Positions 23,706-33,655 of a stretch of DNA of 64,000 nt are shown here, in pieces. Source of the DNA: Silene latifolia (lineage: Eukaryota > Streptophyta > Magnoliopsida > Caryophyllales > Caryophyllaceae). How positions within the stretch are numbered: position 1 is the first letter of the stretch; each line of letters opens with the position of its first letter. The notes below the pieces were generated by a model, which saw nothing but the letters and a program-made list of their open reading frames with translations, had not been told where the DNA came from and searched no databases. The stretch is from positions 39,618,217 through 39,682,216 of the forward strand of contig NC_133534.1 of NCBI RefSeq assembly GCF_048544455.1. Reading direction: 5' to 3'. The translations under genes were made by a program, and so were the position numbers.

Positions 23706-26700
23706 ATGACCAACGATACTAAGCCGGCGTCGACATTTCACCCTGCCCTCGCCGTCAACAGTATTCGGAACCACATCACGGTTCTTTTGGGCATGGACAA
23801 TGACCAATACCCGTTATGGGCAGCGTTGTTCATGAATCACGCAAAATCAAATCGCGTGCTTCATCACATCGTTCCACCGAAGGGCGTTGTTGCGAAAACC
23901 CCTTCATCTGCCGAAGAATAGGAACTTTGGGATACGCTTGACGCCACGGTCTTACAATGGATTTATTCCACCGTCACCACCGAACTCTTGGAAAACATCG
24001 TCGAAGCATATACGACGGCCATGACCACATGGAATCGTCTTGCTGACATTTTCCAAGACAACAAGAATTCTCGAGCGGTGACACTCGAACAAGAATTCTC
24101 CCATGTCGATATGCACGATTTCCCCTCCGCCACCGCCTACTGCCAGCGACTCAAATCGTTGGCCGATCAATTGAAAAATGTTGGCTCCCCTGTCTCTAGC
24201 AGCCGACTTGTGCTTCAATTGGTCTCTGGGCTTACGCCGGTGTATTACGGAGTTTGAACGATTATCCGACAGCGCGACCCGCTTCCTGATTTTGCTAAAG
24301 CCCGGTCCATGTTCACCTTAGAGGAGGCCGGACTAGCGAAGCAGGCTACTATGGGTTCTCCCTCTGCTATGTACGCCAAAGGCTCGTCTGATGGCGATAA
24401 TAGTGGTTCGTCTAAAACCACTGGTTCGCATACAGGCAAGGGTAACCGTGGTGGTAACGGCTCCGGCGGCAAGAAGAAAGGAAAAGGGAAAGGCACCTCC
24501 AGCAGTAAGGGCACGGATTCTGGTTCGATGCAGGGGTCGAATATCCCTGCTCCGGTGATGGGTCAGTGGCCAGGAGGCTATGGCGCGTGGCAGTGGCCTT
24601 CCTCACCTTGGGGATATCCACCATGCCCCTACCCCACCTGTCCATGGGCACGACCAGGAGGCGCGCATCGTCCGCAGCAACATGGGATTTTGGGTCCACG
24701 TCCGGCACAGGCGTATACTGCTGATGGGACAACTCCGTCTCAAACGGACATTGAAGCCGCCATGTACACCCTCGGTTTCGCTCCACCCGAGCCCTGGGTC
24801 ATGGATACAGGAGCTACTTCGCATATGACGGCCCACCCAGGTACACTCTCGTCTGTTATTAATTCGAGTATTAGTAAAGGTATTCTTGTCGGAAATGGCC
24901 ATACGGTTCCAATTAAGGGTTACGGTCATACCACTTTACCGAAACCACATCCACCATTCGTCCTTAAAAACGTCCTATATGCTCCATCCTTAGTCAAAAA
25001 TCTAGTATCCGTGAGAAAATTTACAACTGATAATTGGGTCACTGTTGAATTTGATCCTTTTGGCTTTTGTGTGAATGATCTGCGGACGGGGAATCAGCTA
25101 ATGAGATGTGAGAGTCGGGGCGAACTTTATCCTATTTCCAACAATAATACCTCAGCCTATCAGCCTTCGTCGTTTGCTGCATTTACTTCCTCCGGAATAT
25201 GGCATGACCGTTTGGGTCATCCCGGACTCCCTGTTTTGAATAAACTTAGACAATACAATTTTATTGATTGTAATTCGAATACTCGTAATAGTGTGTGTCA
25301 ATCTTGTGTTTTGGGAAAACATATTCGTTTACCTTTTGCTACATCTAATTCGCATACTTACATGCCTTTTGACATTGTTCATTGTGATTTATGGACATCT
25401 CCAGTACTTAGTTCTGCAGGTGATAAATATTATTTGATTATTTTGGACGACTACAGTAATTTTTTATGGACCTTTCCCGTAGCCACAAAAGATCAAGTTA
25501 GCCCCATTATTCTCAAATTCCATACTTACATCCAAACCCAATTTGAGCGTCAAATTAAATCTATTCAATGTGATAACGGAACTGAATTTGTCAATCAAAT
25601 TTTTAAGGAGTTTTGTGCCTCTCATGGTCTGGCCTTCCGCCTCTCTTGCCCTCACACCTCCTCCCAAAATGGAAAAGCCGAACGCAAAATTAGAACCGTT
25701 AACAACATGATAAGAACCTTACTTTTTCACGCCTCCGTACCCGTCAAATACTGGCATTACACATTAGACATGGCAACTTATCTAACAAATATTCTCCCAA
25801 ATAAACCAATTGATTATTATACACCTATTTCTATGCTATATTTACGCGACCCGTTGTATAGTCATCTTAGAGTATTCGGTTGTCTATGTTTTCCCCTTAT
25901 TCCCTCTACTACCATTCACAAATTACAACCTCGGTCTCTCCCATGTGTGTTCCTCGGCTATCCCAAAAATCACCGAGGGTATAAGTGTCTTGATATTTCG
26001 TCTAATAAATTTTTTATTAGTCGACATGTTATATTTGATGAGACTATTTTTCCCTTTGCAAAAATACATCAACCCGACAACAATACCTATGATTTTTTGG
26101 ACACTGGTTTATCTCCCTATGTTTTGCGACATTTAACCGCAACAACAACACCCAACCAGCCAGCCACTCCTACATCACCGACCTCCCCTAGAACCCCTGG
26201 TTCCCAAACCGCTGACATGTCAACGCCTCCAGCCACGACCCCTCGTCAGCCTCCTCCCACGCCACCTCCACCTCCACCACGATAGCCTCCACCTACCTAT
26301 AAAGCTACCACTCGTGCTGACCACGGAATCTACAAACCAAATCCCAAATACTTCACACCCAAGCCTGCCCAAAATTTAAGTCACTCCATCGTTCCAACAC
26401 CGGTTCCCCGTGACCCCTTGTCGGCCATTCGTGACCCTAATTGGAAAACGGCTATTGATGATGAGTATAATGCTCTTATTAATAATAAGACTTGGGACTT
26501 GGTTCCGCGTCCGTCTAATGTTAATGTTATACGGTCGATGTGGATTTTTTGTCATAAGTTTAATGTTGATGGTTCTTTTGAAAGGTATAAGGCTCGTCTT
26601 GTAGGTGATGGCAAAACTCAATAAGTTGGTGTCGATTGCGGTGAGACATTTAGTCCGGTGGTTAAGCCCGCTACCATACGGACGGTTCTTAGCATTGCTT

Positions 26701-27953
26701 TCTCCAAAGATTGGCCGATTAACCAACTTGATGTGAAGAATGCTTTTCTTCACGGGTCGCTCAATGAAACGGTGTACATGTATCAACCTTTTGGATATCG
26801 GGACAAACATCGGCCTGATCACGTTTGTCTTTTGCGGAAATCTCTTTATGGTTTAAAACAGGCTCCCCGCGCTTGGTATAAGCGCTTTGCGGATTATGTG
26901 GCTCAAATCGGATTTACTCATAGCAAGGTCGATCATTCATTATTTATTTTTCAACAAGGTACTCAAATGGCTTATTTACTCCTTTATGTTGATGATATAA
27001 TTCTCACTTGCTCTTCCGATGCTCTTTGTAAGTCTATCATGAGCCGTCTCAAGGCTGAATTTGCAATGAAAGACCTCGGTCCATTACACTATTTCCTTTG
27101 CATTTCCGTTAAGCACGCCAAAAAGGGTATGTTTTTGTCACAAACAAAGTATGCAAAAGAAATCATCGATCGTGCCGGCATGACATCGTGCAAAGCCTCG
27201 GCCACTCCAGTTGATACTAAGCCTAAGTTGAGTGCCTCCTCGTCCTATACACCTTACCCGGACCCTACCCATTATCGAAGTCTCGCTGGGGCTCTCCAAT
27301 ACCTCACATTTACGAGACCCGACATCTCCTATGCCGTTCAGCAGGTGTGTTTATTCATGCATAATCCTATGGAGGAACACATGGCTGCCTTGAAGCGTAT
27401 CATTCGTTATATACAGGGAACCGTCTCTGGCGGTTTATGGCTCCAAAAGTCTTCCCCTAATAAGCTAACAGCATACACTAATGCAGATTGGGGTGGCTGC
27501 CCGGATACCCGGCGGTCCACCTCGGGTTACTGTGTGTTTTTGGGCGACAATCTTATATCATGGGCATCCAAGAGACAGCCCACCTTGTCTCGGTCTAGTG
27601 CAGAGTCCGAGTACAGGGGAGTCGCGAACGTTGTTGCCGAGTCGTGTTGGCTTCGTAACTTGCTTGTTGAGTTACATGTCCCAATGACCAAAGCCACACT
27701 TGTCTATTGCGACAATGTTAGCGCTATTTATCTAGCCGGTAATCCGGTTCAACATCAAAGAACGAAGCACATTGAAATGGACATTCACTTTGTACGCGAG
27801 AAGGTTGAAAAAGGTGAAGTCCGTGTCAGCCACATTGCTTCACGATTTCAGATAGCGGACATCTTTACTAAGGGACTCCCACTGGTGCTATTTGATGATT
27901 TTCGAAACAGTCTCAATGTCCGTTTACCTCCCGTTTCGACTGTGGGGGAGTGA
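23706..27953 (+). pseudogene. Copia gag-pol polyprotein, one frame with four in-frame stops
   Basis: All segments lie in one frame, with no frameshift over 4.2 kb. Order: a Copia gag (from MTNDTKPAS); a Gly/Lys-rich tail without a CCHC knuckle; protease WVMDTGATSHM; pre-integrase WHDRLGHPG; integrase core HCDLW...DDYS...CDNGTEF...GKAERK; RT with NAFLHGSL, LYGLKQAPRAWYK and catalytic YVDD; RNase H ADWGGCPDTRRSTSGYC...KHIEMD...IADIFTKGLP; stop at 27951-27953, overlapping the 3' LTR start. The stops are TAG 23919, TGA 24255, TAG 26283 and TAA 26622. Each is one C-to-T step from CAG, CGA, CAG and CAA; the last falls at the highly conserved KTQ-VGVD site. Inactive as it stands unless stops are read through. 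Confidence 0.93.
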
Positions 27954-28105
27954 TAGAATAACCGTAAATATGTAAATTATTTACTAGATTATTTGTTGCC
28001 TTTTAATGTATATTTAGTTCCTAACTTAATTGCATAATTATAGGACACATATTGTATTTATACTGATTGAGCATATCAATAATAATCATCCATTAATCTC
28101 TTTCA
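27951..28105 (+). repeat. 3' LTR of the Copia element
   Basis: 155 bp, partner of 23438-23592; preceded by the polypurine tract at 27941-27950. Confidence 0.95.
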
Positions 28106-28663
28106 GGAACTACTATTAAACATCCTCTTTGAAGGAGGAAGAGGAAGTCTTCCTCTATTTTTAGAGAAAATACAGCATAGGCCCTTGTGCCCACTCTCTT
28201 CACTCACCTATAAAAATATTGCATTTGCACATTATTTTATTTGTTTTCCAATAGAAAAAATAATTAAAATATGAAAGAGGAACTAGAGAGGATCCTCTTT
28301 GATGTGGGAAAAAAAATAGAAGAAGAGAAGGAGGAGGATTGAGATAGTGGAAAATGTGTTGGATGAAAGAGAATGTGATGTGTCAAAAAGATAGAGGGAG
28401 AAGGAAAAAATAAGAGGATTGTTACATACTCTTCAATGTCCATGCTCTAAAATATCCCATAAACAATTCTTTTGTTTTCTTAATAAGAATAAAACTTATA
28501 CAAGGGATATTATGTAAATTATAAATATGAACATTATGCTGCATTCAAGCCATCCCTTCGCCATTTTCCAACTTAAAGGATCATGTTTACATTTACTATT
28601 CGATTCAACACTCAAGTATTTGGCACAGATTTCTAGAAGTAATATATGGAGTATTTATTGAAG

Positions 28664-28712
28664 AGGGCTGTAAAACGTCGTCGACGTTTTATAACAAATC
28701 GTCGACGCTTTT
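28664..28712 (+). repeat. Left TIR of the Mutator-like element
   Basis: AGGGCTGTAAAACGTCG onward; pairs with 31938-31986. It contains the internal palindrome AAACGTCGTCGACGTTT, with one central base unpaired. Confidence 0.9.
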
Positions 28713-29063
28713 CATAAAAAAGACGCCTCATACCCTTCCTCTTTCTCTCTCTACCCAATTCTCTCCCAAGCAAAAAACACTAAAAAAAAAATGATGTTCT
28801 AACTCGACATCAACAACACTACACGAAAAATCGACATCAACAAAACAACAATTCAATGTCAAACAATGAGCAATCCACATCAAATGCTAACAACGAATCT
28901 GAGGTACGTAATTACACAATCTATTTTCATTTCAATCGATTTAGTATGATAATTGAATTAGATGTTAAGTTGATATATTGAATTACATGTTAAGTCTTCA
29001 TAAAATTAGGATGAATGTAACAAACACGCCCAAACCCGTCGAAAATAGTTGTAGTCGTCAATT

Positions 29064-29362
29064 AGGACTTAGAAAATCAAAGTCCCTCATGGAGAGGGAC
29101 GTGTATATTCAAAGTCCCCCATGGACTGGGACGTGAAAACTCAACGTCCATCATGGACAGAGACGTGAACATTCAAAATCCGTCATGGAGAGGGACTTTG
29201 AATTTCAATGTCCACCATGGATAGACTTTGAAACTCAAAGTCCATCATGGGGAGGGACGTTGAAGATTCACGTCCATGCATGGTTTGGACGTTGATTCTT
29301 CACGTCTGTCATGGTGAAGGACTTTGAGTTTCAAAGTCCGCTCCTGGTTCAGACTATGAAAT
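29064..29362. repeat. Left subterminal array of ~37-bp palindromic repeats
   Basis: About eight or nine degenerate units alternate a palindrome close to GGACGTTGAATTCAACGTCC with CATGG-centred spacers (for example TCATGGAGAGGGAC, CCATGGACTGGGAC, TCATGGACAGAGAC). The unit length is about 37 bp. The same consensus recurs near the opposite end at 31170-31460. It is outside the coding region and outside the TIR. Confidence 0.85.
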
Positions 29363-29464
29363 TGTTTTTTCTTCATTTTATTTACTTTTTTTCGTAAGTT
29401 TAGTAATTTTATCATATTTTAGCATGTAATCATTATTAATTTTGTGTTTTAACATGATTCATTC

Positions 29465-30666
29465 GAGGAATTTGGTGGAAACGATGTTAATTACAACCAC
29501 CTATTTGAGACGGTTACATGTTTTGCGAGTCGGGATGAGGCGTTTGAGTGGGCTCAAAAAATAGCTTTTGATAACGGGTTTGCCTTAATAAAAGCATCAA
29601 ATGGGGCCAAAAATCGTAAACAACCCGAGTTGCTAGGCTCTTACTTTCGTTGTTCAAGGTACGGCCGAACTAGAAAGAAGATCGATCCCGATATTCCCGA
29701 GAAGCCTAAGAAGAAAGGGACACCTAAGTGTGAGTGTTTGTTTCGGGTTCGAGCGTTGTAACAGGGCTAATGATATAAATGGAAAGGAGTTGATTGTTTG
29801 GAACATTTTGACCTCAGAGAAAGGTGGATATCACAACCACGAAGTAACAAAGTACAAAGACGGTCATAGGCATTTTGCTGGTTTGAATGCCGAAGAGAAA
29901 GAGTTCGTGAGGCAACAAGTTCGGGCGTCGATTCCCCCGAAAGATATTAAAAATGGTCTTCATCAAAGAACTCCCGATAAACCCCAACCTACAAGCATCC
30001 AAATTTATAGTGCGGTTAACAAGTTTCGGCGTGAAGTTAGAGGAACACGCAATACCGCTCGACAAATGTTGGTCGTAGCCGTTCTTTGCTAATTATGTGG
30101 AATGGCACAAAACAGATTCCGAGACAAAGGAGCTTACTCATGTTTTTATGGCTCATCCGGAAGCGGTTAAACTGTTCCGTGCTTATCCACATGTGGTTCT
30201 TATTGACTCGACATACAAGACAAATAAATACAAAATTGCTCTTGTTGAGGTTGTTGGTGTAACACCGTGTGGTTCTTCCTTCTTAATTGCTACGGTGCTC
30301 CTTCCGTCAGAGTCGGAAGACGATTATGGGTGGATGTTGTTGAGATTAGGGGAGCTATTAATTTGTACGGGTTCATCTATTTCTGCCTTTGTCACTGATC
30401 GGGAGATGGGTTTGATCGCCGCTCTTGAGTCCCTTCATCCGAGCACTCCTCACCTTTTGTGTCGTTGGCACATTAACCGTGCTATGGAGAAACAAGCACT
30501 CTCAAAGCAGAATTTGATGTGGTACAAAGATATCATTTTGCACAATCCAGAAAGCGGTTGGGACCGCGTGATCAATGCATCCACCATTGATGAGTTTAGG
30601 AGCGCTTACCCCTGCCCCTACCCCGACCACGACGAGGAGCTAACGGTAAAGGGATACACCGCTTAG
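29465..30666 (+). pseudogene. FAR1/MULE-type transposase, frameshifted and truncated
   Basis: The N-terminal FAR1-like zinc-binding region starts about 29465 (ETVTCFASRDEAFEWAQ, then GSYFRCSRYGR and CECLFRVRA). A one-base excess near 29755 shifts the frame, and the next frame continues CNRANDINGKELIVWNI and YHNHEV (the HNH-like end of the domain). A second shift near 30080-30092 leads to the MULE transposase core HPEAVKLFRAYPHVVLIDS with catalytic Asp, TYKTNKY, the second Asp in FVTDREMGLIAAL, and CRWHINRAM. The frame ends early after a sequence break near 30605 (FRSAYPCP); the third acidic residue and the C-terminal SWIM finger are missing. Family assignment is secure; function is lost. Confidence 0.88.
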
Positions 30667-31169
30667 AGCTCGTTACCCTTCGATCTTTCGTACGACCTAG
30701 TGAAGTCATAATGTAATCTTCGCTGTTCGACATCTGCATTTACGAGATTAAAAAGTTAGTTAAATAAAATAAAAACAAGTTTTCATAAAAAAATAACATA
30801 AAATTAACAACTTCTAATAAAAAATAAATATAAATTTAACGATTATAAGTAATATACACAACTTCTAAAACAAGAAAAATAAAAATTGCACATTAAAATA
30901 AAAATTATTAACTTTAAATACAAAATAAATACAAATTACACATTTAAATACAAAATTAACAACTTTTAATTTAAAAAAATATAAATTACACATTAAAATT
31001 ACTTTAAATACAAATAAATTCAAAATAACACAAAACTAACAACTTCTAATGAAAATTAAATATAAATTTAACCATTATAAATAAAATACACAACTTCTAA
31101 AACAAGAAAAATAAAAATTGCACATTAAAATTGAAAATATACGGTTTAAACGAAATAATAAGGTCTTAA

Positions 31170-31460
31170 CCATGGATGGACATTGAAATTCAAAGTCCGA
31201 CCATGGCTAGGACATTGAATTTCAACGTCCATCACCATGTAGGACGTTGAAACTCAACGTCCATTGCCAACCCAGCCCCTGGAATTCAACGTTCCTCTAA
31301 TGCCAACGTTGAAACCAAACGTCCCTGCCCATTCAAGACGTGCACATTCAACGTCCTTACCATGCTTGGACATTGAATTGCAGCGTCCATAACCACCCCA
31401 GACGCATGGTTTCAACGTCCCTCCCCCTTCTGGACGGATGCTTTCAACGTCCCTCCATTG
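31170..31460. repeat. Right subterminal array of palindromic repeats
   Basis: Units such as CCATGGATGGACATTGAA, AATTCAAAGTCCGACCATGG and GGACGTTGAAACTCAACG recur about eight times and degrade toward the TIR. The consensus is the same as in the left array at 29064-29362. Confidence 0.83.
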
Positions 31461-31937
31461 ACAATAACAACAACTCGACACCAACAACAAACAACAACAA
31501 CAAACAACAACAACAACAACTACATCGACAACAACAACAAATCAATCGAAAAAAACAAAACAACAATAACAAAATTGAAACGAGAAATTTAAACAAAGAC
31601 AAACAAAGACAAACATTACTAGCTTATATGTCGTGGGGGAGTTGAAACAAGGATGAATTTAATCAAATTAAACAACTAAAACTAAGCTAATTGAAAAAAA
31701 AAGCCGACTTACTTGATTCAAACAAGGAGGTGTTGCCGTGGGGGAGTTGTTGGCGCTGATATGTCGTCTCTGGTGTTGCTGCGGTGGTGGTGGAGGTGTT
31801 GCGGTGGGGGAGTTGTTGGCGGAGGTCGTGGTGTGGTGGTGGTGTGGTGGGCGGGAGGTATAGGGACGTTGAGAGTGAAAGAGAGAAAAGGGAGGAGTGA
31901 ATGTGAGAGAATAAGGGTATGTTTGTCTTTTTTTTTT

Positions 31938-31986
31938 AAAACGTCGACGATTCGTTATAAAACGTCGGCGACGTTTTGCAACCGGG
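31938..31986 (-). repeat. Right TIR of the Mutator-like element
   Basis: Inverted copy of 28664-28712, with differences such as GTCGCCGACG for GTCGTCGACG. Confidence 0.9.
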
Positions 31987-31995
31987 TTATTGAAG

Positions 31996-32443
31996 TAATA
32001 GATTCAAATAAGAAGAGAAATTGAAGTCCAAGGCCCAAATCAACACTCTCGGATTCTTAGCAAAGTAAAATCAGAGTATTGTTTTGCGTCTTGTTAAATT
32101 TCTATCAACCCTAAACATTTGTTATGGGTTGTTGATTGCATACGCTATTCATGAATTACACTCTTAGTACCCAATTCCATGGCGGCATTTGAAATTAGAT
32201 AATCGTCTTCCGTTGTCACCGAGGTGGCAAGATGTGTGTCGTAACGGTGAAGTGCGGCAAGTGTCAATCCCAGACGCCACAAACCTCTGGACATATGTTT
32301 TTGTAAATTTTGTCATTTAAGCAAATTACTCTTCCATTTTTACCCTTTCTAGAGAACCAAATTATTAAATAAGAACAAATGAAATTGTTGTAATTGAAAG
32401 AGGTTTAAACGTAGAAATCAAGAAGCAACGAAGGAGGAAATGC
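31996..32443. other. Spacer between the Mutator-like element and the hAT MITE
   Basis: No gene, RNA or repeat recognised. ATGGCGGCATTTGAAATTAG at 32179 opens a frame that stops after seven codons. Confidence 0.4.
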
Positions 32444-32979
32444 TAGGGGTGTAAACGAGCTGAGCCGAGCTCGAGCTTACCTATGATCGAGCTCGGCTCA
32501 TATTGTAAAAATCGAGTTCGAGTCCGAAGCCGAGCTCTTGAAATCAAGGCTCGGGATCGGCTCATATGATATTTTACGAGCCCGAGCCCAAGCTTTGTTT
32601 ACGTACCATTTCTTCGATCATTATTTTAATTATAACGTAATTTTTGATTAAAAATTCAAATTCAAACGAGAACATTATCTTTTTGTTAGCTTAGAATAAC
32701 AATTATTATGTAATTTTATCTTATAAATTAATATTTTAATTTATTTATTTTAAAATTGATACAATTTAAGTAAATATATTGAAAAACATTAAGTAATTTT
32801 AAAAATAACGAGCTCAAACGAGCTCCCGAGCTGAGCCTTAGTGTGCTCGAGCTCGGCTCGGTTTGGGCTCAGCTTAGTTCGAGCCCGAACTCGAGCTCAG
32901 TTTGACCGATCTCGAGCCGATCTTTGACCGAGCCGATTCCGAGGGCTTATCGAGCAGGCTCAGTTTATTTACAGCCCTA
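32444..32979. mobile_element. hAT-type MITE, 536 bp, 8-bp TSD GGAAATGC
   Basis: It starts TAGGGGTGTAAACGAGCTGA and ends TTTACAGCCCTA; the inverted end reads TAGGGCTGTAAATAAACTGA. Perfect 8-bp TSD GGAAATGC at 32436-32443 and 32980-32987. Both flanks are rich in GAGCTCG/CGAGC words arranged as imperfect inverted repeats around an AT-rich centre. No transposase. The type is common in plants. Confidence 0.9.
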
Positions 32980-32987
32980 GGAAATGC

Positions 32988-33229
32988 TACAAATTGGGTG
33001 AATTGGGTGAAGGATTGATGGTTGACTAAAAAGAGTAGGGAAATGGGGATTGACTAATGAAAAAATGACCGATTACATAGGTAATAAGTCATATGGCTTG
33101 TTTTAAGAAGATTGGGTATAAAGGTGAGGTTATTATGAGATTAAGCAAAGGTGAGATTATTTGGAGAAGATAAGTTAAAGGTGGGATTATTGTTGTCATT
33201 TATTCCTTGAAACTATGAGGACAAGTTAA
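32988..33229. other. Spacer upstream of the LINE
   Basis: Short repeats of AGGTGAG/GGGATTATT words; no gene recognised. The LINE 5' truncation point lies at or near the right end of this interval. Confidence 0.4.
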
Positions 33230-33655
33230 CAATATATCTTAACACAAATTGTTAGGAAGGACGGTAATTCATCTGATGGATGCTTGGGATTAATTGATGT
33301 CTATCATGTTTCTGATCAGAGAGAGGAGTACAAGGAAGAAATCAGAGGAGCAAGGAAGCGTAAATGCTGTACTGAGGCTGGGGACTATATCATTCCAGAT
33401 TCGGCTAAGCAGTCCTTGGAGGAGGCCAAGGATTATCTCCATCAAATGGCAAAAAGACGATGCTGGTCACCAAGAAATGAGGAGGAAAAACAGTGTAAGC
33501 AGCAGCCCACTTGGGGTTTTCGTGTGAATGTGGAAGATGTGGTGATGGTGGAGTCTAGTGACTCTTCTCTACCCTCGGTGAATGGAGGGGGTTTTGATCC
33601 TGACTTGGATGGCTTTGCGGAGGTTAGGCCTTCACAACCTCCTCGTTCACCATGA
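33230..33655 (+). pseudogene. LINE ORF1, C-terminal part only
   Basis: The frame is open from 33230 and ends TCACCATGA at 33655. The readable protein is charged and hydrophilic (DQREEYKEEIRGARKRKCC...MAKRRCWSPRNEEEKQCKQQ) and ends in a Pro/Ser-rich tail. The DUF4283-like domain and zinc knuckle expected at the N-terminus are absent, consistent with 5' truncation. Its stop overlaps the ORF2 start as ATGA (33652-33655), which suggests coupled translation in the intact element. Identity as ORF1 rests on position and composition. Confidence 0.6.

Larger units (their letters stand above)
23438..28105 (+). mobile_element. Full-length Copia retrotransposon, 4668 bp, TSD GGAAC
   Basis: The 155-bp LTRs at 23438-23592 and 27951-28105 differ at one position that I can see (AATATC versus AATCTC). 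TSD GGAAC lies at 23433-23437 and 28106-28110. The PBS follows the 5' LTR directly (TGGTATCAAG, iMet-like) and the polypurine tract TGTGGGGGAG precedes the 3' LTR. The interior is one Copia-order reading frame (gag, protease, integrase, RT, RNase H) with four stops. The LTRs are very short for this class. Near-identical LTRs imply a recent insertion. Confidence 0.95.
23359..28447. mobile_element. Tourist-like MITE split by a Copia element
   Basis: The left end GAGCATCCACATTGAAGAGG (23359) and the right end read inverted GAGCATGGACATTGAAGAGT (from 28447) form TIRs. The flanking 3-bp TAA repeats (23356-23358, 28448-28450) fit PIF/Harbinger-type MITEs. Removing the Copia element and one copy of its TSD leaves about 416 bp of MITE with short GAGGA/TCCTC-rich internal sequence and no coding capacity. 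Confidence 0.8.
28664..31986 (+). mobile_element. Mutator-like element, 3323 bp, with 9-bp TSD and FAR1-type transposase relic
   Basis: TSD TTATTGAAG at 28655-28663 and 31987-31995 (9 of 9). TIRs of about 49 bp lie at 28664-28712 and 31938-31986; the shared core is AAAACGTCG(T/C)CGACGTTTTA, TAAC(A/G)AATCGTCGACG. Weaker similarity continues inward (CATACCCTT followed by CTCTC-rich sequence on both sides). Just inside each end is an array of palindromic repeats (separate entries). The only coding content is a broken transposase at 29465-30666. 30770-31140 is AT-rich filler with two near-identical TAAAATTAACAACTTCTAAT blocks. 31480-31560 is CAACAA-rich and 31750-31860 is GGTGG-rich. Confidence 0.93.

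Noticed and set aside
31254..31645. Open frames over the right palindrome array and CAACAA run
   Set aside because: Translations are of repeat arrays; both strands open because of the repeat composition.
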